From Pseudomonas saliphila (lineage in GTDB: Bacteria; Pseudomonadota; Gammaproteobacteria; Pseudomonadales; Pseudomonadaceae), in the NCBI RefSeq assembly GCF_008638345.1, contig NZ_VTVA01000005.1, positions 124,001-188,000 on the forward strand: 64,000 nucleotides of DNA. Direction: 5' to 3'. Within the stretch, counting starts at the first letter, position 1, and every line of letters starts with the position of its first letter. Both the position numbers and the translations under genes were made by a program. The notes beneath the pieces are model-generated. The model ran no database searches and had not been told where the DNA came from. It saw only the letters and a list, made by a program, of their open reading frames with translations. Positions 9,924-19,449 of this stretch are shown piece after piece.

Positions 9924-11108
9924 TCAGAACGTATCGCCGGGGATACGTACCCAACCTTCCATCAGGACCCGCGCGCTGCGGCTCATGATTGCCTTGACGA
10001 CGGTCCAGTCGTTGCCGACCTGGGTCGCTTCGGCGCCAACCCGCAAGGTCCCCGAGGGATGACCAAACCGCACAGCGGTAAGATTGCCGCCACCGGCCGC
10101 CTGGTTCACCAGCGTGCCCGGGATAGCCGCAGCGGTACCGATTGCCACCGCTGCAGTGCCCATCATTGCGTGATGCAGCTTACCCATCGACAGGGCGCGG
10201 ACTGACAGATCAATCTCGCTGGCCGACACCTGCTTGCCACTGGATGACACGTAATCGGCAGGCCTGGCAACGAAGGCCACCTTGGGCGTGTGCTGGCGAC
10301 TCGCCGCCTCATCGACGTCCTTGATCAGCCCCATGCGGACCGCACCGAAGGCGCGGATGGCTTCGAACTTCGCGAGTGCCGTCGGGTCCTCATTGATCGC
10401 TTCCTGCAACTCGGTGCCGCTGTAGCCGATGTCTTCAGCATTGATGAAGATCGTCGGGATACCGGAGTTGATCATGGTTGCCTTGAATGTGCCCAGACCG
10501 GGTACGTCGAGGTCATCAACCAGATTGCCAGTGGGAAACATGGCACCTTCACCTTCACCGTCCGCCGGATCCATGAACTCGACCTGCACCTCCGCCGCCG
10601 GAAAAGTCACGCCATCCAGCTCGAAGTCACCCGTTTCCTGGACCTCGCCGTTGGTGATCGGCACATGCGCAATAATGGTCTTGCGAATATTGGCCTGCCA
10701 GATCCGCACCACCGCCGTACCGTCCTGCGGGATACGGCTGGCATCTACCAGCCCGCCGGCTATGGCAAAGGCGCCCACTGCCGCAGACAGGTTGCCGCAG
10801 TTGCCACTCCAGTCAACGAAGGCTTTATCGATGGATACCTGACCAAACAGGTAATCCACATCGTGTTCAGGCTGAGTGCTTTTAGCCAGAATCACGGTTT
10901 TGCTGGTACTGGACGTCGCGCCGCCCATACCGTCAATTTGCTTGCCATAGGGATCAGGACTACCAATAACGCGCAGCAACAGCTTGTCCCGGGCAGGACC
11001 AGCTTGTTGAGCAGCCTCAGGCAAATCCTGCAGGCGGAAAAATACGCCTTTACTGGTACCGCCACGCATATAGGTGGCGGGAATTCTGATTTGGGGAACG
11101 TGGGTCAT
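9924..11108 (-). CDS. prpF: 2-methylaconitate cis-trans isomerase PrpF
   Basis: 394-residue member of the DAP-epimerase-like PrpF fold. It isomerises the trans-2-methylaconitate made by AcnD to the cis form. The N-terminus carries the family signature [12 protein letters not shown]. Other landmarks are [30 protein letters not shown] and [20 protein letters not shown]. It lies between acnD (85 bp upstream, spanned by a strong stem-loop) and prpD. PrpF is functionally tied to AcnD, so finding both intact suggests that this route is used. Confidence 0.95.
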   Translation of the reverse strand: MTHVPQIRIPATYMRGGTSKGVFFRLQDLPEAAQQAGPARDKLLLRVIGSPDPYGKQIDGMGGATSSTSKTVILAKSTQPEHDVDYLFGQVSIDKAFVDWSGNCGNLSAAVGAFAIAGGLVDASRIPQDGTAVVRIWQANIRKTIIAHVPITNGEVQETGDFELDGVTFPAAEVQVEFMDPADGEGEGAMFPTGNLVDDLDVPGLGTFKATMINSGIPTIFINAEDIGYSGTELQEAINEDPTALAKFEAIRAFGAVRMGLIKDVDEAASRQHTPKVAFVARPADYVSSSGKQVSASEIDLSVRALSMGKLHHAMMGTAAVAIGTAAAIPGTLVNQAAGGGNLTAVRFGHPSGTLRVGAEATQVGNDWTVVKAIMSRSARVLMEGWVRIPGDTF

Positions 11109-11150
11109 TGTATCCAGACTCCGGACATTGGAAGGGTGTCGAGCCAGCGC

Positions 11151-11174
11151 TCTCCTCCCTCAGCAGGGAGGAGA
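11151..11174 (-). other. Intercistronic stem-loop between acnD and prpF
   Basis: TCTCCTCCCT and AGGGAGGAGA form a perfect 10-bp stem with loop CAGC in the 85-bp gap. No U-tract follows. It resembles an mRNA-stability or processing hairpin inside an operon rather than a terminator. Confidence 0.5.
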
Positions 11175-11193
11175 ACGCCTTGAACCGCGTCGA

Positions 11194-13806
11194 CTACACG
11201 GCGCCTACGGTCTCGGCCAGGAAGTCCTCGGCGAAACGCTGCAGCACGCCGCCGGCCTCGTAGATCAGCACCTCTTCGTTGCTGTCCAGGCGGCAGGTGA
11301 CCGGCACTTCGATGCGCTCACCGTTGCGGCGATTGACCACCAGCGTCATGTCGGCGCGTGGCGTCCATTCACCCAGCACGTCGTAGGTTTCGGTGCCATC
11401 CAGCTCCAGTGTCTTGCGTGTGGTGCCAGGCTTGAACTCCAGCGGCAGCACACCCATACCGATCAGGTTGGTACGGTGGATACGCTCGAAACCTTCTGCG
11501 GCAATCGCCTCGACTCCGGCCAGTCGTACGCCCTTGGCTGCCCAGTCACGTGAGCTGCCCTGGCCGTAGTCGGCACCCGCGACAATGATCAGCGGCTGCT
11601 TGCGTTCCATGTAGGTTTCAATCGCTTCCCACATGCGCATGACCTTGCCTTCCGGCTCGACCCGCGCGAACGAACCCTGCCTCACGTTGTCCTGATCGTC
11701 CAATACCATCTCGTTATAGAGTTTGGGGTTGGCAAAGGTGGCACGCTGCGCGGTCAGGTGATCGCCACGGTGGGTTGCGTAGGAATTGAAATCCTCCTCC
11801 GGCAGGCCCATCTTATGCAGGTACTCACCGGCAGCGCTGTCCAGCATGATCGCGTTGGACGGCGACAGGTGATCAGTGGTGATGTTGTCCGGCAGGATCG
11901 CCAGCGGGCGCATGCCCTTGAGCGAACGCTCGCCCGCCAGCGCACCTTCCCAATACGGCGGACGGCGAATGTAGGTCGAGTTCGGGCGCCAGTCATACAG
12001 CGGGCTTTCGGACTCGGTGATGGTGCCCAGATCGAACATCGGAATATAGACCTGCTTGAACTGTTCCGGCTTCACGCTGCTCGCGACCAGTGCATCGATC
12101 TCCTCATCACTGGGCCACAAATCCTTGAGCGTGACGGGGTTGCCGTTCTGATCCTCACCCAATACATCGCGCTCGATGTCGAAGCGCACGGTCCCGGCAA
12201 TGGCATAGGCCACCACCAACGGCGGTGAAGCCAGGAACGCCTGCTTGGCATAGGGATGGATGCGCCCGTCGAAGTTGCGGTTGCCCGACAACACCGCCGT
12301 GGCGTAGAGATCGCGGTCGATAATTTCCTGCTGAATCTTCGGATCAAGCGCACCGGACATGCCGTTGCAGGTGGTGCAGGCATAGCCGACGATACCGAAA
12401 CCGAGCTTTTCCATCTCGGTCAGCAGGCCGGACTCTTCCAGATACAACCTGGCCACCTTGGAGCCCGGGGCAAAGGAAGTCTTCACCCAGGGCTTGCGCA
12501 CCAGGCCCATCTCGTTGGCCTTCTTGCACAGCAGGCCGGCGGCGACCACGTTGCGCGGGTTCGAGGTATTGGTACAGCTGGTAATGGCGGCAATTATCAC
12601 CGCGCCATCCGGCATATGGCCTTCGGCCTCCTCGGCGCGGGCCTTGTCCATATCCATTGCGATGCCGCGCTCGTGCAGCGCCGATGTCGGCAGACGGCGG
12701 TGCGGGTTGGACGGGCCAGCCAGATTACGCACCACAGTCGACAGATCGAATTCCAGCACCCGCTCGTATTCGGCAGTCACTAACGCATCGGCCCACAGAC
12801 CGGTGGTCTTGGCGTAATGCTCAACCAGCGCCACCTGTTCGGGTTCGCGCCCGGTCAGGGTCAGGTAATCGGTGGTCTGCTTGTCGATATAGAACATCGC
12901 TGCCGTCGCGCCATACTCTGGGCACATATTCGAGATGGTCGCGCGATCGCCGATGGTCAGACTGTTGGCACCTTCGCCGAAGAACTCCACATAGTCACCG
13001 ACCACCCGCTCCTGGCGCAGGAACTCAGTGATCGCCAACACGATATCGGTCGCCGTGATTCCTGGCTGTCGCTTGCCGGTCAGTCTGACACCGGTGATAT
13101 CGGGCAGGCGCATCATGGAAGGACGCCCCAACATGACGGTTTCGGCTTCCAGACCGCCCACGCCGACGGCGATGACACCCAGTGAATCGATGTGCGGTGT
13201 GTGGCTATCGGTTCCCACACAGGTGTCCGGAAAGGCCACGCCGTCGCGGGACTGAATTACCGGCGACATCTTCTCCAGATTGATCTGGTGCATGATGCCG
13301 TTGCCGGCGGGGATGACATCGACGTTCTTGAAGGCGGTCTTGGTCCACTCGATAAAGTGGAAGCGGTCTTCATTGCGGCGATCTTCGATGCTTCTGTTCT
13401 TTTCGAAGGCATCCTTGTCGAAGCCAGCATGTTCCACTGCCAGCGAGTGATCGACGATCAGCTGCGTCGGCACTACCGGGTTGACCAGGGAGGGATCGCC
13501 ACCCTTGTCAGCGATGGCGTCACGCAGGCCGGCCAGATCCACCAGGGCGGTCTGTCCGAGGATGTCGTGACAGACCACACGCGCCGGATACCAGGGAAAG
13601 TCCAGGTCGCGGCGGCGCTCAATCAGCTGCTTGAGCGCATCGGTAAGCAAGGAAGGCTCGCAGCGACGCACCAGCTGTTCGGCCAGCACGCGCGAAGTGT
13701 AAGGCAATTTATCGTAGGCGCCTGGCTGGATGTCTTCGACGGCCGCGCGGGTGTCGTAGTAGTCCAGATCAGTGCCCGGCAAGGGCTTGCGGTATTGGGT
13801 ATTCAT
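11194..13806 (-). CDS. acnD: Fe/S-dependent 2-methylisocitrate dehydratase AcnD
   Basis: Aconitase-family [4Fe-4S] enzyme of 870 residues that dehydrates 2-methylcitrate to trans-2-methylaconitate. Cluster-ligand regions are visible as SCTNTSNPRN and CTTCNGMSG, together with the substrate-binding TDSHTPHIDSLGV and the swivel-domain GADYGQGSSRDWAAKG. It follows prpC directly (the stop and start codons abut) and is cotranscribed with prpF. Length and neighbours separate it from housekeeping AcnA. Confidence 0.95.
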   Translation of the reverse strand: MNTQYRKPLPGTDLDYYDTRAAVEDIQPGAYDKLPYTSRVLAEQLVRRCEPSLLTDALKQLIERRRDLDFPWYPARVVCHDILGQTALVDLAGLRDAIADKGGDPSLVNPVVPTQLIVDHSLAVEHAGFDKDAFEKNRSIEDRRNEDRFHFIEWTKTAFKNVDVIPAGNGIMHQINLEKMSPVIQSRDGVAFPDTCVGTDSHTPHIDSLGVIAVGVGGLEAETVMLGRPSMMRLPDITGVRLTGKRQPGITATDIVLAITEFLRQERVVGDYVEFFGEGANSLTIGDRATISNMCPEYGATAAMFYIDKQTTDYLTLTGREPEQVALVEHYAKTTGLWADALVTAEYERVLEFDLSTVVRNLAGPSNPHRRLPTSALHERGIAMDMDKARAEEAEGHMPDGAVIIAAITSCTNTSNPRNVVAAGLLCKKANEMGLVRKPWVKTSFAPGSKVARLYLEESGLLTEMEKLGFGIVGYACTTCNGMSGALDPKIQQEIIDRDLYATAVLSGNRNFDGRIHPYAKQAFLASPPLVVAYAIAGTVRFDIERDVLGEDQNGNPVTLKDLWPSDEEIDALVASSVKPEQFKQVYIPMFDLGTITESESPLYDWRPNSTYIRRPPYWEGALAGERSLKGMRPLAILPDNITTDHLSPSNAIMLDSAAGEYLHKMGLPEEDFNSYATHRGDHLTAQRATFANPKLYNEMVLDDQDNVRQGSFARVEPEGKVMRMWEAIETYMERKQPLIIVAGADYGQGSSRDWAAKGVRLAGVEAIAAEGFERIHRTNLIGMGVLPLEFKPGTTRKTLELDGTETYDVLGEWTPRADMTLVVNRRNGERIEVPVTCRLDSNEEVLIYEAGGVLQRFAEDFLAETVGAV

Positions 13807-14970
13807 TCAGGTGCGATCCTTCAACGGGACAAATTTCAGATCCTCCGGGCCAACATAGTTGGCGCTGGGGCGAATAATTTTCCCGTCGATACGTTGTTCA
13901 ATGACGTGGCTGGACCAGCCCGAGGTGCGTGCGATCACGAACAGTGGCGTGAACATCGCGGTGGGCACGCCCATCATGTGATAGCTGACGGCGCTGAACC
14001 AGTCGAGGTTGGGGAACATCTTCTTGATTTCCCACATGACGCTTTCCAGGCGCTCGGCAATATCGAACATCTTGGTATTGCCCTGCTCTGTCGACAGATC
14101 CCGGGCGACTTCCTTGATCACGTCGTTGCGCGGATCGGACACGGTATACACCGGGTGACCGAAGCCGATGACCACTTCCTTCTTCTCGACCCGGGCGCGG
14201 ATGTCGGCCTCAGCCTCATCCGGCGTGTCGTAGCGCTTCTGGATTTCAAAGGCGACTTCGTTGGCACCGCCATGCTTGGGTCCACGCAGCGCACCGATGG
14301 CGCCAGCAATGCAGGAGAACATGTCCGAACCCGTACCGGCGATGACCCGACCCGTGAAGGTCGAGGCGTTGAATTCATGCTCTGCATAGAGAATCAGCGA
14401 GGTGTGCATGGCGCGCACCCACGACTCGCGAGGCTTCTCGCCATGCAGCAGATGCAGGAAGTGACCACCGATGGAGTCATCATCGGTTTCCACGTCGATA
14501 CGCTTGCCGTTGTGGCTGAAGTGATACCAGTACAACAACATCGAACCCTGCGAAGCCATCAGCTTGTCGGCAATGTCACGCGCGCCCGGATGGTTGTGAT
14601 CATCCTTTTCCGGAGCCATGCAACCGAGAATGGAAACGCCGGTGCGCATCACGTCCATTGGATGGGCCGACGGCGGTAGCTGCTCAAGAGCAGTCTTCAC
14701 TGCTGCGGGCAGACCGCGCAGAGCCTTCAGCTTGGCCTTGTATCCAGCCAGTTCGGCGGCGTTAGGCAGCTTGCCATGTACCAGCAGGTGAGCAATTTCC
14801 TCGAACTCGCAGGTGGTCGCGACATCCAGGATGTCATAGCCACGGTAGTGCAGATCGTTGCCGCTGCGGCCAACGGTACAGAGCGCCGTGTTACCGGCGG
14901 TGGTGCCGCTCAGTGCAACGGATTTTTTCGGCTTGAAAGTCGGCTTGGTGGTTTCAGGGGTATCGCTCAT
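13807..14970 (-). CDS. prpC: 2-methylcitrate synthase PrpC
   Basis: Citrate-synthase-fold enzyme of 387 residues that condenses propionyl-CoA with oxaloacetate. The family regions [33 protein letters not shown], the active-site [13 protein letters not shown] and the C-terminal [12 protein letters not shown] are present. The start at 14970 has a GAGGAGA ribosome site 7 nt upstream. An in-frame ATG at 15045 would overlap the intercistronic hairpin and add 25 unrelated residues. It is the third gene of the operon. Confidence 0.96.
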   Translation of the reverse strand: MSDTPETTKPTFKPKKSVALSGTTAGNTALCTVGRSGNDLHYRGYDILDVATTCEFEEIAHLLVHGKLPNAAELAGYKAKLKALRGLPAAVKTALEQLPPSAHPMDVMRTGVSILGCMAPEKDDHNHPGARDIADKLMASQGSMLLYWYHFSHNGKRIDVETDDDSIGGHFLHLLHGEKPRESWVRAMHTSLILYAEHEFNASTFTGRVIAGTGSDMFSCIAGAIGALRGPKHGGANEVAFEIQKRYDTPDEAEADIRARVEKKEVVIGFGHPVYTVSDPRNDVIKEVARDLSTEQGNTKMFDIAERLESVMWEIKKMFPNLDWFSAVSYHMMGVPTAMFTPLFVIARTSGWSSHVIEQRIDGKIIRPSANYVGPEDLKFVPLKDRT

Positions 14971-15020
14971 CGCGGAGATCTCCTCGTCTGACCCTATGGG
15001 GTATTCTTGTCTTTGTGTAT

Positions 15021-15040
15021 CTGCCCCGCAGGCGGGGCAG
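15021..15040 (-). other. Intercistronic stem-loop between prpB and prpC
   Basis: CTGCCCCGC and GCGGGGCAG are perfect 9-nt arms with a 2-nt centre, in the 81-bp gap between prpB and prpC. There is no U-tract. It is a GC-rich hairpin that may protect the upstream prpB message or act as a processing point. Confidence 0.5.
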
Positions 15041-15051
15041 CTCAATCTGAT

Positions 15052-15936
15052 TTACTTCTTGCCGGCAGCGAACAGCGCGTCGAGATGCTGCTCGAACTCG
15101 TGATAGTTGATGCGATCGTACAGCTCCATGCGAGTCTGCATGGTATCGATGACATTCTTCTGCGTGCCTTCACGGCGCAGCGTGGTGTAGACGTTTTCGG
15201 CAGCCTTGTTCATGGCGCGGAAGGCCGACAGCGGATACAGCACCAGGGAGACATCGGCCGAAGCCAGTTCTTCGGTGGTATATAAAGGTGTCGAACCGAA
15301 CTCGGTTATATTAGCCAGAATCGGTGCATTGACCTTGGACGCGAACAGCTTGTACATATCCAGCTCGGTAATCGCCTCCGGGAAAATCATGTCGGCGCCC
15401 GCTTCAACACAGGCCGCCGCACGATCTAGCGCAGACTCCAGGCCTTCAACGGCTAAGGCGTCGGTACGCGCCATGATCACGAAACTGTCATCGGTCCGCG
15501 CATCGACAGCCGCCTTGATCCGATCAACCATCTCCTGCTGGGTCACGATTTCCTTATTCGGGCGGTGACCGCAGCGCTTGGCGCCGACCTGGTCTTCGAT
15601 ATGAATCGCCGCGGCGCCGAACTTGATCATCGACTTCACGGTACGGGCGACATTGAAAGCGCTGGAGCCGAAACCGGTATCCACGTCGACCAGAAGCGGC
15701 AGGTCGCAGACATCAGTGATGCGGCGCACGTCCGTCAGCACGTCATCGAGACCTGTAATGCCCAGATCCGGCAAACCCAGCGAGCCGGCGGCAACACCAC
15801 CACCCGACAGGTAGATAGCCTTGAAGCCGGCACGTTTGGCTAGCAGTGCATGGTTGGCATTGATGGCGCCGACCACCTGCAAAGGGTGTTCTTCGGCTAC
15901 CGCGTCGCGGAATTTCTGACCGGGTGTTTTAGACAT
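15052..15936 (-). CDS. prpB: 2-methylisocitrate lyase PrpB
   Basis: TIM-barrel lyase of 294 residues that splits 2-methylisocitrate into pyruvate and succinate. The catalytic-loop motif KRCGHR contains the catalytic cysteine C122. Metal and substrate segments [15 protein letters not shown] and the IMARTDA stretch are intact. Its start overlaps the end of the GntR gene by 8 bp, which implies translational coupling with its regulator. Confidence 0.97.
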   Translation of the reverse strand: MSKTPGQKFRDAVAEEHPLQVVGAINANHALLAKRAGFKAIYLSGGGVAAGSLGLPDLGITGLDDVLTDVRRITDVCDLPLLVDVDTGFGSSAFNVARTVKSMIKFGAAAIHIEDQVGAKRCGHRPNKEIVTQQEMVDRIKAAVDARTDDSFVIMARTDALAVEGLESALDRAAACVEAGADMIFPEAITELDMYKLFASKVNAPILANITEFGSTPLYTTEELASADVSLVLYPLSAFRAMNKAAENVYTTLRREGTQKNVIDTMQTRMELYDRINYHEFEQHLDALFAAGKK

Positions 15937-16657
15937 CAGACTGTCCCTCCTGAGGAAGTGAAAGCATCGTTTGCTCTTGCATGCGACGCTCGATGTTGCG
16001 GCGTGAGGCGCTGATATGGCGACGCATCAGCATTTCCGCGAGTTCGCCATCACGATCGGCGATGGCTTCAATGATTCGGTGGTGTTCGGCAAACGCCTGT
16101 TGCGGACGTTTCGGTGTTGACGAGAACTTGTAGCGATACATGCGCACCAGGTGATAAAGGTCGCCGCATAGCATGTCGCTGAGTGTTTTGTTCTTGCTGC
16201 CCTGAATGATCACGTAATGGATATCCAGATCGCCTTCCTGTTGATAGTAGGATTCATTGGCCTTGAGTCCACTGTGCTTTTCATGGGTAGCCAGCACTTC
16301 ACGCAACCCTGCTATCTCCTGCTCGGTCATGTTCTGTGCGGCGAGCCGGCAGGCCATCCCCTCCAGTGCTTCACGCACGTGGTACAGCTCGATCAGCTCG
16401 GCATATTCCAGCGCGACGACACGGACCCCGGCATGCGGCACGCGCACCACCAGGCGACGCCCTTCCAGCCGACGGATAGCTTCGCGCAGGGGGCCCCGGC
16501 TGATGCCAAAGGTATTGGAGAGATATTGTTCGCTGATGCGAGTACCGGGCGGGATTTCACCTTTAACAATAGCTGTCTGGATGCGCTGGAACGCACCGTC
16601 AGAGAGGGTCATGGCAGGTGTGATACTTAATGATTCGGTCAATTGTCGACAACCCAT
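15929..16657 (-). CDS. GntR-family (FCD subclass) regulator of the prp operon
   Basis: Transcription factor of about 242 residues, first gene of the prp operon. The N-terminal winged helix is clear ([33 protein letters not shown]). The C-terminal FCD ligand domain has the metal-binding type pattern [17 protein letters not shown] and [13 protein letters not shown]. The start is uncertain: ATG 16657, TTG 16642 and ATG 16612 are all in frame and none has a good Shine-Dalgarno. Homologue length slightly favours 16642. Two inverted repeats near the start and over the -35 box suggest that it represses its own operon; the ligand is probably a methylcitrate-cycle intermediate (inference). Confidence 0.9.
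   Translation of the reverse strand: MGCRQLTESLSITPAMTLSDGAFQRIQTAIVKGEIPPGTRISEQYLSNTFGISRGPLREAIRRLEGRRLVVRVPHAGVRVVALEYAELIELYHVREALEGMACRLAAQNMTEQEIAGLREVLATHEKHSGLKANESYYQQEGDLDIHYVIIQGSKNKTLSDMLCGDLYHLVRMYRYKFSSTPKRPQQAFAEHHRIIEAIADRDGELAEMLMRRHISASRRNIERRMQEQTMLSLPQEGQSDV
16643..16652. promoter_or_regulatory. Putative GntR operator, downstream site
   Basis: The perfect 10-bp palindrome TTGTCGACAA matches the TTGT-N2-ACAA pattern of the second site at 16714. It lies about 36-45 bp downstream of the predicted transcription start, at the 5' end of the regulator gene. Confidence 0.5.
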
Positions 16658-16693
16658 CAGTTTTTTCTGGCTTTTTAGGCGCTTTGTGCCGCA

Positions 16694-16722
16694 ATAGTGC
16701 AGTCGCACAAATAGATTGTCAA
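16694..16722 (-). promoter_or_regulatory. Sigma70-type promoter of the prp operon
   Basis: On the minus strand TTGACA (16722-16717), a 17-bp spacer and CACTAT (16699-16694) form a near-consensus sigma70 promoter reading into the GntR-prpBC-acnD-prpFD operon. The -35 hexamer is inside the inverted repeat at 16714-16727, a layout expected for direct repression. Confidence 0.65.
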
Positions 16723-16727
16723 CAATC
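16714..16727. promoter_or_regulatory. Putative GntR operator overlapping the -35 box
   Basis: GATTGT and ACAATC are perfect 6-bp arms with a 2-nt centre. The core TTGTCAACAA differs by one base from the palindrome at 16643-16652. FCD-type GntR regulators commonly bind such short TTGT-N2-ACAA-like palindromes (established for the family in general; the assignment here is inference). Confidence 0.6.
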
Positions 16728-16879
16728 CGCAGTTTAACGATTAAATGTTGTCTCATACAGCTGTTCAGTCTCCCCACTAGGAAGCGTGTGAAGGCGTGCT
16801 AAGATGCGGGCCTGTTTGCCGCCGCCCGTCCTGCCTGTAGTGAGTGAGCTGCACTGTTCTAAACTTACCGGGAACACCC

Positions 16880-18409
16880 ATGCATTCGATTAATCTTCAT
16901 CTAAAAATTCTCATTGCCATACTCGTCAGTCTTGGATTGGCGATTACCGGTTACCAGATCTACTTTCTGGAGATCCCGGTGACCGAAGACGAGACAGACG
17001 ACATATGGAGTTTGGACGCCCGGCTCGAATTCCAGGCAGTGCAAGGGGTACCCGTAAAGGCGCAGATGTTCATCCCGCCCCTCAATCAGGATTACACCAG
17101 CCTTAACGAGAGTTTCATCTCCAATAACTATGGTGTCAGCGTTAGTCAGGCAGATGGCAACCGTCGCGTGACCTGGTCGGCGCGTCGGGCAAACGGTCCG
17201 CAAACCCTGTATTACCGTCTGGTGCTGACCAAGCGCTACAGCCCCGACGAGGTCGAATCGCCGCCACCGGCTCCGCGCGTACCTATCGTGCTGGAAGGTC
17301 CGGAGCAAGTGGCCGCTGACGCCCTGGTTGATCCCATCCGCCAGCATTCTGCCGATATCGAAACCTTCATCGCCGAAGCCATCCGCCGCGTGAATGACAC
17401 GACCGATGACAACGTCCGGTTGCTGCTGGGCAGCGGCGATACCGTGCTGGATAAGGCCCGGGTGATCGACATCCTCTTGTCCAATGCGCGCATTCCCCTT
17501 GAACTGGTACGTACCATCCGCCTGGAAAGCACACCGAACCAGGAGCCGGAAGTATGGCTACGCAGTCACAATGGCGAGCGCTGGCTGTATTTCCATCCAG
17601 AAACCGGACAACAGGGCATCCCCGACAACCGTATGGTCTGGTGGACCGGCCAGGCGCCGATGTTCAACCTGGAAGGCGGCCGTCAGGGTCGCGTCAGCGT
17701 GACCATCAACAATAGCGAAATGAATGCGCTGCGCCTCGCTCAGATGACCTCGGATAACGGCACCTCGGCGCTGCTGGAATATTCGCTCTACGGTTTGCCG
17801 CTGCATGCACAGCAGGTCTACCGCGTGATGATCATGATTCCGATCGGCGTACTGGTCATTCTGATTCTGCGCAACCTGATCGGCATCCAGACACTGGGCA
17901 CCTTTACCCCGGTTCTGATCTCGCTGGCGTTCCGTGAAACCCAGGTCGGCTGGGGCATTGCATTGTTCACACTGATCACCGCGCTGGGTCTGTCACTGCG
18001 GTCCTATCTCGAGCATCTGAAATTGCAGATGCTGCCGCGGCTATCCATCGTGCTGACCTTCGTGGTGCTGCTGATCGCGGGTATCAGCTTGTTCAGCCAC
18101 AAGCTGGGCATTGAGCGTGCGCTATCTGTATCGCTGTTCCCGATGGTAATTCTGACCATGACCATCGAACGCCTGTCGATCAACTGGGAAGAACGCGGCG
18201 GCGGACATTCGTTCAAGGTGGCGCTGGGTACCATTATCGCTGCGACGCTCGCGCACCTGCTGATGACCGTGCCGGCACTGGCCTACTTCGTCTTCACCTT
18301 CCCGGCGATTCTGCTGGTACTGGTTGGCTTCATGCTCGCGATGGGCCGTTATCGCGGCTACCGGTTAACCGAGTTGATGCGTTTCAAAGCGCTGACCAAA
18401 CAGGGCTGA
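16880..18409 (+). CDS. Inactive transglutaminase-like protein with seven C-terminal TM helices
   Basis: A 509-residue inner-membrane protein. An N-terminal helix (about residues 8-27) anchors a periplasmic region of some 280 residues. This region has a transglutaminase-like fold section around KARVIDILLSNARIPLELV, where the active family has a catalytic Cys. No cysteine is present there, so catalysis is unlikely. Seven hydrophobic helices follow between about residues 313 and 495. The start at 16880 places the TM helix at the usual N-terminal position. It is followed after 10 bp by an ATP-grasp ligase. This pair is a known conserved neighbourhood of unknown function, often accompanied by an aspartyl/zinc-protease-like gene not seen here. 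Confidence 0.85.
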   Translation: MHSINLHLKILIAILVSLGLAITGYQIYFLEIPVTEDETDDIWSLDARLEFQAVQGVPVKAQMFIPPLNQDYTSLNESFISNNYGVSVSQADGNRRVTWSARRANGPQTLYYRLVLTKRYSPDEVESPPPAPRVPIVLEGPEQVAADALVDPIRQHSADIETFIAEAIRRVNDTTDDNVRLLLGSGDTVLDKARVIDILLSNARIPLELVRTIRLESTPNQEPEVWLRSHNGERWLYFHPETGQQGIPDNRMVWWTGQAPMFNLEGGRQGRVSVTINNSEMNALRLAQMTSDNGTSALLEYSLYGLPLHAQQVYRVMIMIPIGVLVILILRNLIGIQTLGTFTPVLISLAFRETQVGWGIALFTLITALGLSLRSYLEHLKLQMLPRLSIVLTFVVLLIAGISLFSHKLGIERALSVSLFPMVILTMTIERLSINWEERGGGHSFKVALGTIIAATLAHLLMTVPALAYFVFTFPAILLVLVGFMLAMGRYRGYRLTELMRFKALTKQG

Positions 18410-18419
18410 GGAGAAACGT

Positions 18420-19436
18420 ATGTTCTTCTGGAAAACCTGGAAAGCGCTCAAGGCGGCTGGCGTCATGGGCATCAACCGACGCAACGCGGACTATGTGCTG
18501 AAGTACAACAAACGGCACCTGTATCCGGTTGTGGACGACAAGATCATTACCAAGGAACGTGCTATTGCCGCCGGCATCCATGTTCCGGAAATGTACGGCG
18601 TGATCGATACCGAGAAGGATATTGATCGTTTCGAGAAGATCGTCGCGCCCTACCGTGACTTTGTTATCAAGCCAGCGCAGGGCGCTGGTGGTGACGGCAT
18701 CATGGTCATTGGCGACCGCTTCGAAGGTCGCTACAAGACCGTGGGCGGCAAGATCGTCAGTGAGGAAGAGATTGGTCACCACATCTCCAGCATCCTGTCC
18801 GGCCTGTATTCACTGGGCGGTCATCGCGACCGAGTGCTGATCGAATACCGCGTCAAACCAGATCCGATCTTCAAGAGCATCAGTTATGAAGGCGTGCCGG
18901 ACATCCGCATCATCGTGTTGATGGGCTATCCGGTGATGGCGATGTTGCGTCTGCCGACCCGCCAGTCCGGCGGCAAGGCCAACCTGCACCAGGGCGCGAT
19001 CGGGGTAGGTGTCGACCTGACTACCGGCATCACCCTCAAGGGTACCTGGCTGAACAACAAGATCAGCAAGCATCCGGACACCACCAACCCGGTGGACGGC
19101 GTCCAGTTGCCTGACTGGGACGGTTTCATGCGGTTGGCTACCTCCTGCTTCGAGCTGGCCGGCCTGGGATACATCGGCGTGGATCTGGTACTCGATCAGG
19201 AACAGGGCCCCTTGATTCTGGAGCTCAATGCGCGTCCCGGTCTGAATATTCAGATTGCCAACGACGCAGGACTCACCCATCGCTGTCACATGGTGGAGCG
19301 CCACATCGCTGAGCTGGCTAAAGAGGGGAAGGTGGAAAACGTCGAAGAGCGCATGGCGTTTTCCCAGAAGCACTTCGGCAAGCCGATCCCGGTCGCCGCC
19401 GAAGAGCCGGAAATGCACAAGCAGACGGCACCCTGA
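18420..19436 (+). CDS. Alpha-L-glutamate ligase-like (RimK-type ATP-grasp) protein
   Basis: A 338-residue cytoplasmic ATP-grasp protein. The ATP-binding segment KPAQGAGGDGI, the central DIRIIVLMGYPV and the Mg-binding LELNARPGLNIQIAN are intact, so an active carboxylate-amine ligase is expected. The N-terminal NRRNADYVLKYNKR stretch is typical of this subgroup. It is encoded 10 bp after the transglutaminase-like membrane protein, so the two probably act together, for instance by joining an amino acid to a peptide or metabolite that the membrane partner binds or exports (inference). The substrate is unknown. Confidence 0.88.
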   Translation: MFFWKTWKALKAAGVMGINRRNADYVLKYNKRHLYPVVDDKIITKERAIAAGIHVPEMYGVIDTEKDIDRFEKIVAPYRDFVIKPAQGAGGDGIMVIGDRFEGRYKTVGGKIVSEEEIGHHISSILSGLYSLGGHRDRVLIEYRVKPDPIFKSISYEGVPDIRIIVLMGYPVMAMLRLPTRQSGGKANLHQGAIGVGVDLTTGITLKGTWLNNKISKHPDTTNPVDGVQLPDWDGFMRLATSCFELAGLGYIGVDLVLDQEQGPLILELNARPGLNIQIANDAGLTHRCHMVERHIAELAKEGKVENVEERMAFSQKHFGKPIPVAAEEPEMHKQTAP

Positions 19437-19449
19437 ACGGATCAGCCTG

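Noticed and set aside
13192-14679. 495-codon plus-strand frame spanning acnD and prpC
   Set aside because: It crosses the junction of two well-supported minus-strand genes and shows no domain.
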